Shown piece by piece: positions 1 through 7,697 of a DNA stretch of 38,346 bases (positions are counted from its first letter, which is position 1; each line of letters begins with the position of its first letter). The translations under genes and the position numbers were made by a program. The stretch is from Lachnospiraceae bacterium (GTDB taxonomy: Bacteria > Bacillota > Clostridia > Lachnospirales > Lachnospiraceae). The notes beneath the pieces are model-generated. The model saw nothing but the letters and a program-made list of their open reading frames with translations, was not told where the DNA came from and did not search any database. Location: assembly GCA_024687125.1 (NCBI GenBank), contig JAILFA010000086.1:1-38346 (forward strand), in the 5' to 3' direction.

Positions 1-2
1 CC

Positions 3-821
3 TCGGAGCACTACTGGTTTGCAACCGCCTATGTCTTTATGTATCTGTTTGCCCCGCTCATGAACAAAGGGGTGCTGGTCCTTTCCAGAAAACAGCTCAA
101 GGTGGCGATCATCGGCCTGCTGCTCTGGTTCTCCGTGATCAAGAGCGTTGTTCCGGTCGCTTTTGCCATCGACGACTACGGTTACGGCTTCGGCTGGTTC
201 CTCTGCCTGTATCTGATCGCCGCTTATATGAGAAAGTACAAGGTGCGGATCTTAAACAGTGCAAGGGGAGGATTTCTGCTGTATGTCGCGTCGAGCGCCG
301 GGATCTTTGTCCTGACGCTGCTGACCCACGAGATCCATCTGCATACAGGGCATCTGGCCAGCTGGCTGGGAACACCTTTTCATTACAACTACATCCTGTG
401 CCTGACAGCGGCTCTGGGACTGTTTTCCGCATTTCGGAACCTCCGGATCCGGGAAGGGATGTTTGCGGATGCCATACGGTTTCTGGCACCCTTTACGTTT
501 GGCGTCTATCTGCTGCATGAGCACAGGGAGATCCGTGACCAGTGGCTGGTGTGGATCCAGAGCTTCATCGGAGAGATCCCGTATGCAAACGTGGCGGCGC
601 TCCTGCTGCATATAATAACAAGCGTTATCATAGTGTTCCTTGCGGGCGTCATGGTCGATTTCATCAGGGGGATGATCTTTGAGTGGGTCGTCCGTGTGCT
701 CAGCAATACCAGACCGGTACTGGCACTCAGAAAGCTGGATGCCTCGATCCACCGCAACATGGAAGCGGAGGAGGAAGAGCAGGACGGCGCACCCGGACGG
801 GGGGACACCTATACCTTATGA
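3..821 (+). CDS. Acyltransferase-3 family membrane protein, 5' end outside window
   Basis: This is the C-terminal part of a multi-pass acyltransferase 3 (OafA/WecH-like) protein; the frame is open to the window edge, so the true start lies upstream. The first residues (HYWFATAYVFMYLFAPLMN) match the helix 'WF..AY...YL..PL.N' typical of this family. About six further hydrophobic segments follow, then a charged cytoplasmic tail rich in Glu. Family members transfer acetyl or succinyl groups to surface glycans. The stop overlaps the next start as ATGA, so it is the first visible gene of a translationally coupled glycan operon. The family call is good; the acyl donor and acceptor cannot be told from sequence. 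Confidence 0.8.
   Translation, partial: SEHYWFATAYVFMYLFAPLMNKGVLVLSRKQLKVAIIGLLLWFSVIKSVVPVAFAIDDYGYGFGWFLCLYLIAAYMRKYKVRILNSARGGFLLYVASSAGIFVLTLLTHEIHLHTGHLASWLGTPFHYNYILCLTAALGLFSAFRNLRIREGMFADAIRFLAPFTFGVYLLHEHREIRDQWLVWIQSFIGEIPYANVAALLLHIITSVIIVFLAGVMVDFIRGMIFEWVVRVLSNTRPVLALRKLDASIHRNMEAEEEEQDGAPGRGDTYTL
610..631 (+). repeat. AT-rich recurring motif, site 1 (dyad ATAAC-N4-GTTAT)
   Basis: ATATAATAACAAGCG (610-624) followed by TTATCAT sits as an AT-rich island inside the GC-rich acyltransferase gene. Its first 15 bases recur exactly, inverted, at 1533-1547, and its core is shared with sites near 8546 and 16847. It uses ATA isoleucine codons that the surrounding genes otherwise seem to avoid. 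Function unknown. Confidence 0.5.
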
Positions 822-2701
822 ACGTGCGGTTTGACGGGAAAAGAGTTCTGCAGGTCCTGTTCCCGCTGCTCCTGGCGGTCTATCCATTTATCCATACGGC
901 CCAGGGACTGGACATCATGGACACCACCTATGCGATGACCGGCTATACCTGGCTTTCGCGGATGGACGAGATGTGGCTGCTGGCCACCTGGCTGCCGAAT
1001 CTTCTGGGAGCGCTTTTTGTGCGGCTCCCCGGCGGCGGTACTCTGGCGGGGATGACCGCGTACTGCACGGTCTTTCAGTCCGGAATGGCACTCCTTGCCT
1101 GGTTTGCCCTCGGCAGGCTGTTCCCGGCGGATCGTGCGCAGGATACGCCCGACGCCTCTGAAGAAAGCTTTCCTTCCTGGCTCCGTTTTCTGCTGCTCCT
1201 GATCGCTGAAAGCCTCTGCTGGTGTCCGGCCGCGATCCTGTACAACTATCTCAGCTGGTTCTTCATGACCCTGCTGATCGTTTTCCTGCTCTTTGCTTTT
1301 CGCGAAGAGGACGGTCCGGGTTCGCGCACATATTATTTTCTGGCCGGGTGCGCAGCCGGCATCAATCTCTTTGTCAGATTTCCGAACATTGTTGAAGCTC
1401 TGCTGATCATTGCGGTATGGTTCCATGCACTGCTGTCGGCAAAAAGTGAGCGGAAGAACAGTGCATTTATCGGAAAGGCTCTGCGCGATACCGGGATCTG
1501 TGTTCTTGGATATATAACAGGCGTTATTATACCGCTTGTTATTATATCGATCCGATACGGCATCAGTGCCTGGCCGAATATGATCGCATCTCTCTTTTCC
1601 ATGACCTCGGACGCGTCCGACTATACGGCGGGAGGGATGATCGCGGCCGTTTTCGGAGCCTATGTGACGACGCTCAGGGAGATGCTGCCGATGCTGGCCG
1701 TTGTAACGGCCGGGATCCTGCTGTTTGCGGCCGTCCGGAAAAAGACTTCGTTCCGCAATATCGCGATCTTTATCTATGCGTTTCTGCTCGCGTTTTTTTT
1801 CCGGATCTATTACGCAAAAGGTGTTTTCACCGCGAATTACTGGTATTATGACGCGGTCTTTGAACTGGCGATGATGGCGATCGTGCTGTCGGTCCTGCTG
1901 GATGTGCTGGCTGTCTGCGGCGTGCTCGGCGGCTCCCGCCTGATGCGCGCGGCGGCTTTTCTTTCTCTGCTGCAGATCCTTTTGCTGCCCCTCGGGTCAA
2001 ACAATTACACGTTCCCCATCGTCAACGATCTCTTCCTGATCCTGCCTGTAACCGGGATGCTCTTTCTCAGGGCGCTCCGCCGCCTCAGGGAAGCGTCGCG
2101 GGGAGAAAACCGCCGGTTTCTTCGCGCCGTCGCCGGCTCCCTGCATCTTCCCCTGCTGGCACTTGGCCTGCTGCTGATGTTCCTGCTGGCGTTTCAGGGC
2201 TTCCGGTTCCATCTGCAGTATACCTTTGGAGATGGTACGGACGGACGGAAACGGGACACGGCTGTCGCCGGCATCCCGCGGGCGGAGGGAACGGTCACAT
2301 CCGCTGTCAGGGCAGATTCGCTGGAGACGCTCTATGATCAGATCAAAGCCGTGAAGCAGGAGAGCGGGGGGGAGCGCACGGCGATCATCTACGGCAACGC
2401 GCCGGGACTGCATTATCTGCTGGATCTGCCGCCGGCTCTTTTTACGGCATGGCCGGATCTGAACAGCAATGAATCCGCAAGGGTCGGGGAAGCACTCGAA
2501 GAACTTTCCGCGTCGGGTGAGGAACCGCTGGTGATCCTCAGGCAGGAAGCGCTCTCACCGCCGACCGGAAACAGCGCCGTCAAGGCAGACATGATACTGG
2601 ACTATCTCGCAAAAATGCAATATAATGAATTGTTTAGGGTTGACGGTGAAAAAGATGTCACCTATGTCGTTTATGACCGCGCAGCTGCCTTGGGGGAATA
2701 A
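818..2701 (+). CDS. Large polytopic membrane protein, GT-C-like
   Basis: A 627-residue protein with roughly eleven to twelve hydrophobic helices up to about residue 475, followed by an extracytoplasmic soluble domain of about 150 residues. The first outer loop carries acidic residues (GLDIMDTTYAMTGYTW), as in GT-C glycosyltransferases that use polyprenyl-phosphate sugars; this is a topology match and not a firm family assignment. The ATG at 818 was chosen because it overlaps the preceding stop (ATGA) and starts directly before a basic segment and helix; an open frame further upstream lies inside the previous gene. Its position between an acyltransferase and a GtrA gene supports a role in surface-glycan assembly or modification. 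Confidence 0.75.
   Translation: MNVRFDGKRVLQVLFPLLLAVYPFIHTAQGLDIMDTTYAMTGYTWLSRMDEMWLLATWLPNLLGALFVRLPGGGTLAGMTAYCTVFQSGMALLAWFALGRLFPADRAQDTPDASEESFPSWLRFLLLLIAESLCWCPAAILYNYLSWFFMTLLIVFLLFAFREEDGPGSRTYYFLAGCAAGINLFVRFPNIVEALLIIAVWFHALLSAKSERKNSAFIGKALRDTGICVLGYITGVIIPLVIISIRYGISAWPNMIASLFSMTSDASDYTAGGMIAAVFGAYVTTLREMLPMLAVVTAGILLFAAVRKKTSFRNIAIFIYAFLLAFFFRIYYAKGVFTANYWYYDAVFELAMMAIVLSVLLDVLAVCGVLGGSRLMRAAAFLSLLQILLLPLGSNNYTFPIVNDLFLILPVTGMLFLRALRRLREASRGENRRFLRAVAGSLHLPLLALGLLLMFLLAFQGFRFHLQYTFGDGTDGRKRDTAVAGIPRAEGTVTSAVRADSLETLYDQIKAVKQESGGERTAIIYGNAPGLHYLLDLPPALFTAWPDLNSNESARVGEALEELSASGEEPLVILRQEALSPPTGNSAVKADMILDYLAKMQYNELFRVDGEKDVTYVVYDRAAALGE
1510..1547. repeat. AT-rich recurring motif, sites 2a and 2b (inverted pair)
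   Basis: Two copies lie head to head within the GT-C-like gene. Copy 2a (1510-1531) is ATATATAACAGGCG plus TTATTATA, one base shorter than site 1 and otherwise nearly the same. Copy 2b (1533-1547) is CGCTTGTTATTATAT, the exact reverse complement of 15 bases of site 1. AACAGGCG and CGCTTGTT can also pair as a stem. Confidence 0.5.
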
Positions 2702-2711
2702 GGGGATACGC

Positions 2712-3278
2712 ATGAAGTCTGATAACAAACTGATGAAACAGATCGGTAAATTCGGGATCGTCGGAATCGTCTGCTTTCTGATCGATTTTATCGTGTATAC
2801 GGTCCTGAACTATGTGTTCGTGAACAGCGGGATGTCCGTGCAGATCGATCAGGCGGTGAACAATGTGATCGGAACGGTCGACAAGACGTATTATGCCGGC
2901 CTCTCCAAGCTGGTCAGCACAGTGGTCTCCATGATCGTCAACTATATCCTGTCGATGAAATATGTGTTCGTGCGCAGGGACAATATGTCGAGGCGCAGAG
3001 AGTTTCTGATCTTTGTGATCCTGTCCGTGATCGGGCTGGCCATCGCGGAGATCATCCTGTACGCCGGCAAGAATATCATCGATCCCGCATGGCCCTGGCT
3101 CGTCAGCATCTTCGCCTGGTTCGGAAAGATCACTGGGCGGACAAAGGAGTTTTTCGAGGACACATTCTGGATGCTCGGATCGACGGCCATTGTCATGTGT
3201 TACAATTTTATCTCCAGAAAACTGACGCTGGAGAAAAAGGTGCCTGCGGAGGAGCTTCCCGCGGAAGAGGAGAGCTAG
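2712..3278 (+). CDS. GtrA-family membrane protein (putative polyprenyl-phosphate sugar flippase)
   Basis: A 188-residue protein with four hydrophobic helices and the GtrA-like N-terminal pattern KFGIVGIVCFLIDFIVYTVL near residues 11-30, plus the central 'SKLVSTVVSMIVNYILSMKYVF' region typical of the family. GtrA proteins are thought to move undecaprenyl-phosphate sugars across the membrane after a GtrB-type GT2 enzyme makes them; such a GT2 lies downstream in this operon. The ATG at 2712 was chosen because AAGGGG stands six bases before it; a longer frame starting in the previous gene has no such support. The tail beyond residue 175 is basic then acidic and probably cytoplasmic. Confidence 0.85.
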   Translation: MKSDNKLMKQIGKFGIVGIVCFLIDFIVYTVLNYVFVNSGMSVQIDQAVNNVIGTVDKTYYAGLSKLVSTVVSMIVNYILSMKYVFVRRDNMSRRREFLIFVILSVIGLAIAEIILYAGKNIIDPAWPWLVSIFAWFGKITGRTKEFFEDTFWMLGSTAIVMCYNFISRKLTLEKKVPAEELPAEEES

Positions 3279-3282
3279 CCAG

Positions 3283-4419
3283 ATGCGGATCAATTTCAAT
3301 GTCCCGCCTTACACGGGCAGGGAACTCGAATATATCAGGCAGGCCGTCGAGGCGCAGAAGATCTGCGGCGACGGTGAGTTCACCGCGCGTTGCAACAAGT
3401 GGCTCGTGGACCGTACCGGTGCAAAGGAAGCTCTGCTGACTACCAGCTGCACGCATGCCACCGAGATGTCGGCACTCCTGCTCGGTATCCGTGAAGGCGA
3501 TGAGATCATCATGCCCAGCTATACCTTTGTCTCGACCGCCAATGCCTTTGTGCTGCGGGGCGGCGTTCCGGTCTTTGTCGACATCCGGCCGGACACGATG
3601 AACATCGATGAGAACAGGATCGAAGCCGCGATCACGGACAGAACCCGTGCGATCGCAGTCATGCACTATGCGGGTGTCGCCTGTGAGATGGATGCGATCA
3701 TGGATATCGCGCAGCGGCACCATCTGGCGGTGGTCGAGGACGCGGCCCAGGCGATCCTGTGCACCTATAAGGGGAGAGCGCTCGGGGCGATCGGTGATCT
3801 CGGCAATTACAGCTTTCATGAGACCAAAAACCTCTCCTGCGGTGAGGGGGGCGCGATCCTGATGCGAGACGATACCTATGCCGATCAGGCCGTTATTGTC
3901 CGTGAAAAGGGAACCAACCGTACCCTGTACAGGATGGGCAGGGTGGATAAATACAGCTGGATCGCACCGGGATCCTCATGGCTTCCAAGTGAGCTCAATG
4001 CTGCTTATCTCTATGCGCAGATGGAAATGGCGGATGAGATGAACGCACGGCGGCTCAGGCTCTGGGCACAGTATCATGAAGCATTCGCCGATCTCGCGGA
4101 TGCGGGAAAGATCGAGCGCCCGACGATCCCCGCGGAGTGCGTGCACAACGCGCACATGTACTATATCAAGTGCAGGGATGAGGCCGAGAGAGCGGGACTG
4201 ATCAGGTACCTTAGGGATCATGACATCCTGCCTGCTTCGCATTATGTGCCGCTCCATTCGGCGGCCGCCGGTCTGCGCTACAGCAGATTCCACGGCGAGG
4301 ATGAGTGGACGACAAGGGAAAGCCTGCGCCTGCTCAGGCTCCCGATGTACTATACATTGACGGATGAAGACCAGGAGGAGGTTATCCTCCGTGTAAAGGA
4401 ATATTATCATGCTGCTTGA
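3283..4419 (+). CDS. wecE: WecE/RffA-type dTDP-4-amino-4,6-dideoxygalactose transaminase
   Basis: A 378-residue PLP-dependent DegT/DnrJ/EryC1/StrS aminotransferase. It opens with the WecE-type sequence MRINFNVPPYTGRELEYI and keeps CGDGEFT, TTSCTHATEM and MPSYTFVSTANAFVLRGG. The Schiff-base lysine lies in SFHETKNLSCGEGGA near residue 186, and VVEDAAQ supplies the PLP-nitrogen Asp. WecE converts dTDP-4-keto-6-deoxyglucose to dTDP-4-amino-4,6-dideoxygalactose with glutamate. No RmlA/RmlB-like gene is in the window, so the dTDP-sugar supply must come from elsewhere, or the enzyme may act on the product of the downstream dehydratase. An AGAGGAG ribosome site precedes the start by about eight bases. 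Confidence 0.92.
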   Translation: MRINFNVPPYTGRELEYIRQAVEAQKICGDGEFTARCNKWLVDRTGAKEALLTTSCTHATEMSALLLGIREGDEIIMPSYTFVSTANAFVLRGGVPVFVDIRPDTMNIDENRIEAAITDRTRAIAVMHYAGVACEMDAIMDIAQRHHLAVVEDAAQAILCTYKGRALGAIGDLGNYSFHETKNLSCGEGGAILMRDDTYADQAVIVREKGTNRTLYRMGRVDKYSWIAPGSSWLPSELNAAYLYAQMEMADEMNARRLRLWAQYHEAFADLADAGKIERPTIPAECVHNAHMYYIKCRDEAERAGLIRYLRDHDILPASHYVPLHSAAAGLRYSRFHGEDEWTTRESLRLLRLPMYYTLTDEDQEEVILRVKEYYHAA

Positions 4420-6235
4420 TGCTTCACCGGTATTCTATCTGGACCTCAACGATGATGCCCTGATCCGTGATATTGTGAGCGGTGTATATACCGGCACGCC
4501 CGAAGCGCTGGATATTCAGAATCTGTATCCGTTCGGGGCACTGGTCTCGGGACTTTACAGGATCCTGCCGGATGTTCCGTGGTTCGGACTCCTGCTGTTT
4601 TTGCTGCAGGGCGTGAGCGTGCTTGTGATCCTGCTGCAGATGCTTCGCATCCTGCTTCCGCTGACAAAGCTTGCCGGAGGAAAGAAACGCGCCCTGATAC
4701 TGACCGGGGCGGTCCTTGCCTGGGCGGCGTCCGCCTGGCTGATCCTGCCGCATTTCTTCTTTGTTCAGTACAGTGTGACCGTCGGCCTGATGGCTGCCGC
4801 CGCGGCGTTTCTGATCGTTTCCGCGAGAAGCGGTGCCGATCTGGCGGGCGGCGTCGTACTGGTCGGCATCGCTTACTGCATCCGCTCGGAGATGCTCCTG
4901 CTGCTTCTGCCGATGATCCTGGTCGCGCTCCTGTTCTCCTATACATCCGAGTTGACGGCGTCCCGTGCAGCCAACGAGGCACTGCCGGGGATCCGCGAGC
5001 TGATCAGCTATCCGTTCAGGACAGAGCATTACCGGAAATTCGGTCTTGCCTTTATCGGGATGATCCTCCTGATCGCGCTCGGCTGGGGAGTCAACAGCAT
5101 CGGCTACGCGCATCTGGACTGGGATGATTTTGTCCGGTTCTTTGACGCGCGCACTGAGGTTTACGATTTCACGGGGGTACCGGACTACGACAGGAACAGC
5201 GGATTTTACGGAACAATGGATCTTTCGGGCGAGGAGGTGGAACTCCTTGAGAACTACAATTTCGGCCTGGACGATAAGATCAACGCGGATGTGATGGCGC
5301 GTGTCGCTTCATATGCTTCGCGTGTCGGTACGCCGCTGTCCGCGAGGATGGGGAAAGCGGTATCGGATTATCTGTACCGACTGCGTCATGCCGGGATCCC
5401 CGAGCAGTACACCTGGCCGCAGACGGACGCGCCTTGGAACCTGCTGGCGCTGCTTCTGTATCTTTCCGTGTTTCTGCTGTCATTTTTCTCTGTCCGTAAC
5501 CGTGCGTTTTCCGCGGGGAAACGCGTGTGGGCTTCTTTATGGCAGCCGCTTCTGCTCTTTGCGGCGAGGACGACCCTTTGGATGTACATTCTTGTCCGCG
5601 GCCGTGATCCGATCCGGATCACGCATCCGCTTTATTTTGTCGAGATCGCTGTCCTGGCGGGAATGCTGCTGGTCCGGCAAAAGGCTCCGCGTGCCGATGT
5701 GATGCAGGAGGGGGCAGACCGTGAGGAAAACAGACGGGTCGTGTACAGCCTCTCCGTTGTGCTCACGGCGACGATTCTGATCGTGGCCGCGATCTATGCC
5801 ACCCGTGTGCCTTCTCTGATCAGTGAGGAGCAGGAACGGCGCGAGGAGGCGAATGAACCCTATGAGGAGCTTCGCGAATACTGTGCGGAGGATCCGTCCG
5901 TCCTGTATTTCTTCGATGTGTACAGTTCGGTCGCGGAGACACGGCCGCTCTTTGAGGAGCAGGAAAAGACCGGCGACCCGGACAATCTGGATCTGTTGGG
6001 CGGCTGGGCAGTCAAGAGCCCCGCATGGCAGGAAAAACTGGAGTCCTTTGGCGTGGATGATCCGCAGAGCGCGCTCCTTTCCGGCAAGGCGTACTTTGTC
6101 GCGCACAAGGACAGTGATATCACCTGGCTGGAGGATTACTTTGATTCCGTCGGCGTTCCCGCTTCCGTGATGGATGAGGATATGGTGGCGGACACCTTTG
6201 TCATCTACCGTGTCCGCAAGGAGCGCAAAAGGTGA
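4409..6235 (+). CDS. Polytopic membrane protein, GT-C-like, short N-terminus
   Basis: A 608-residue membrane protein with about ten hydrophobic helices and a soluble C-terminal domain from about residue 470. The near N-terminal segment FYLDLNDDALIRDIVSGVYTG carries a double Asp like the first outer loop of GT-C enzymes. The ATG at 4409 overlaps wecE by 11 bases, and an in-frame stop at 4394-4396 rules out a longer start. This leaves only about 15 residues before the Asp pair and no first transmembrane helix, which is odd for a GT-C topology. It may be N-terminally shortened or have a different fold. Context implies a role in the same surface glycan; the substrate is unknown. Confidence 0.72.
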   Translation: MLLDASPVFYLDLNDDALIRDIVSGVYTGTPEALDIQNLYPFGALVSGLYRILPDVPWFGLLLFLLQGVSVLVILLQMLRILLPLTKLAGGKKRALILTGAVLAWAASAWLILPHFFFVQYSVTVGLMAAAAAFLIVSARSGADLAGGVVLVGIAYCIRSEMLLLLLPMILVALLFSYTSELTASRAANEALPGIRELISYPFRTEHYRKFGLAFIGMILLIALGWGVNSIGYAHLDWDDFVRFFDARTEVYDFTGVPDYDRNSGFYGTMDLSGEEVELLENYNFGLDDKINADVMARVASYASRVGTPLSARMGKAVSDYLYRLRHAGIPEQYTWPQTDAPWNLLALLLYLSVFLLSFFSVRNRAFSAGKRVWASLWQPLLLFAARTTLWMYILVRGRDPIRITHPLYFVEIAVLAGMLLVRQKAPRADVMQEGADREENRRVVYSLSVVLTATILIVAAIYATRVPSLISEEQERREEANEPYEELREYCAEDPSVLYFFDVYSSVAETRPLFEEQEKTGDPDNLDLLGGWAVKSPAWQEKLESFGVDDPQSALLSGKAYFVAHKDSDITWLEDYFDSVGVPASVMDEDMVADTFVIYRVRKERKR

Positions 6236-6744
6236 GTGTGCGTGTTTCTCTTCGCCCGATCACGGGGGAGGATACGGATCTGATCGTGAAATGGCGAAAC
6301 AACCCGCGTGTGCGCGAAAACTTTGTCTTTCGGGAGACCTTTACCCGTGAGCTGCATGAAAAATGGCTCGCGGAACACGTGGAGGGGGCGCGGGATACGG
6401 TCCAGTGGATCATCCTCACCGGTGAAGCGGGGCAGGAGCTGCCTGTGGGCAGTGTCTTTTTCCGGAATATCGACAGAGATGCCGACGAAGCGGAATACGG
6501 CATCTTTATCGGAGAGGACAACGCCGTCGGATTGGGCATCAGCAATCAGGTCATTTCGATGGCTCTCGAGCGTGCAAGAGGAGAGCTGAACCTAAAACGG
6601 ATTGTTCTTCGCGTTTTTTGTGACAACACCCCTGCGATCAGGAGTTATGAACACGCGGGATTTACGGTCACGGAGACACGCCGGCACGTGCGCTGTACTG
6701 ACGGCGAGGAGCGGGATATGTACTTTATGGAGAAGATATTGTGA
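6232..6744 (+). CDS. GNAT (RimJ/RimL-like) N-acetyltransferase, likely sugar-modifying
   Basis: A 170-residue GNAT protein. It shows the N-terminal RxxxxxD region (LRPITGEDTDLIVKWRNNP), strand pairs VGSVFFRNID and EAEYGIFIG, a weak acetyl-CoA loop NAVGLGISNQ, and the C-terminal DNTPAIRSYEHAGF signature. It starts at GTG 6232, overlapping the preceding stop as GTGA, with AAGGAG about seven bases upstream. GNAT proteins next to sugar transaminases, such as WecD and PseH, acetylate the new 4-amino group. That is the likely job here given wecE in the same operon, but the sugar substrate is inferred from context only. Confidence 0.82.
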   Translation: MSVRVSLRPITGEDTDLIVKWRNNPRVRENFVFRETFTRELHEKWLAEHVEGARDTVQWIILTGEAGQELPVGSVFFRNIDRDADEAEYGIFIGEDNAVGLGISNQVISMALERARGELNLKRIVLRVFCDNTPAIRSYEHAGFTVTETRRHVRCTDGEERDMYFMEKIL

Positions 6745-7697
6745 ACATGCTGAGTTTTGTGATCCCCTGTTACCGCTCGGCAAAGACGGTCGGCGGTGTG
6801 GTGGATGAGATCAGGGAGACCTGCCGCAGGCTGGAGAGCGTCGGGGATGCCTATGAGGTGATCCTTGTCAATGACGGCTCCGGGGATGATACCTGGGAGA
6901 CGATCAGGCAGCTGGCCGAAAGCGACGCGCATATCAGAAGCTATGATCTGGCCAGGAATTTCGGTCAGCATGCGGCGTTGATGGCGGGGCTTGCAAGGAC
7001 AAAGGGCGACATTGTGATCTGTCTCGACGATGACGGACAGACCCCTGCCGATGAGGCGGGCAAGCTGATCGAAGCCGTGAATGCCGGTGCAGATGTCGCG
7101 TATGCGCGCTATGCGTCAAAGAAGCATTCCCTCTTCCGCAATTTCGGATCCTTCCTGAATGAAAAGATGGCAGGTGCCATGCTCGGCAAGCCTAAGGAAC
7201 TCACGGTATCGAGCTATTTTGCCGCACGCCGTTTTGTGATCGATGAAGTGCTTCGGTATGAGGGACCGTATCCCTATCTGATCGGGCTGGTCCTGCGTTC
7301 GACGAACCGGATCGTCAATGTGGAGGTCAATCACAGACGCCGTGAGGTCGGACAGAGCGGGTACACGCTTCCCAAGCTGATCGGCCTGTGGATGAACGGG
7401 TTTACCGCTTTTTCCATCAAGCCCCTTCGGGCGGCGACCCTGGCGGGCAGTCTGTTCGCGATCCTCGGCTTTGCCTACGGGATCTATACCGTGATCAAGA
7501 AATTTGTCATCCCCGATGTGCCGGTCGGATTCTCGGCACTTATGAGCGCCGTGATGTTCATCGGCGGGATGCTGATGCTCATGCTCGGCATGATCGGTGA
7601 ATATCTGGGGAGGCTCTATATCTCGCAGAATCGCAATCCGCAGTATGTGATCCGCGATTTCGCGGGAGATACGGGGGCGGAGAGTACCGATGCGTAG
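6741..7697 (+). CDS. GtrB/ArnC-like polyprenyl-phosphate glycosyltransferase (GT2)
   Basis: A 318-residue GT2 enzyme. The GT-A domain begins LSFVIPCYRSAKTVGGVV, has VNDGSGDDTW for nucleotide binding, and an acidic metal site CLDDDGQ with Asp 96-98. Two C-terminal helices (around residues 235-255 and 270-290) end in the family signature MIGEYLGRLYISQNRNPQY. Such enzymes transfer one sugar from a nucleotide donor to undecaprenyl phosphate on the inner face of the membrane; the GtrA protein upstream is the likely partner for flipping. It starts at GTG 6741, overlapping the previous stop, with GGAG about eight bases ahead. The sugar cannot be read from the sequence. Confidence 0.9.
   Translation: MNMLSFVIPCYRSAKTVGGVVDEIRETCRRLESVGDAYEVILVNDGSGDDTWETIRQLAESDAHIRSYDLARNFGQHAALMAGLARTKGDIVICLDDDGQTPADEAGKLIEAVNAGADVAYARYASKKHSLFRNFGSFLNEKMAGAMLGKPKELTVSSYFAARRFVIDEVLRYEGPYPYLIGLVLRSTNRIVNVEVNHRRREVGQSGYTLPKLIGLWMNGFTAFSIKPLRAATLAGSLFAILGFAYGIYTVIKKFVIPDVPVGFSALMSAVMFIGGMLMLMLGMIGEYLGRLYISQNRNPQYVIRDFAGDTGAESTDA

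Noticed and set aside
683..817. Longer upstream start for the first GT-C-like protein
   Set aside because: The extra 45 residues overlap the acyltransferase gene and are Gly/Arg-rich; ATG 818 gives a normal ATGA junction.
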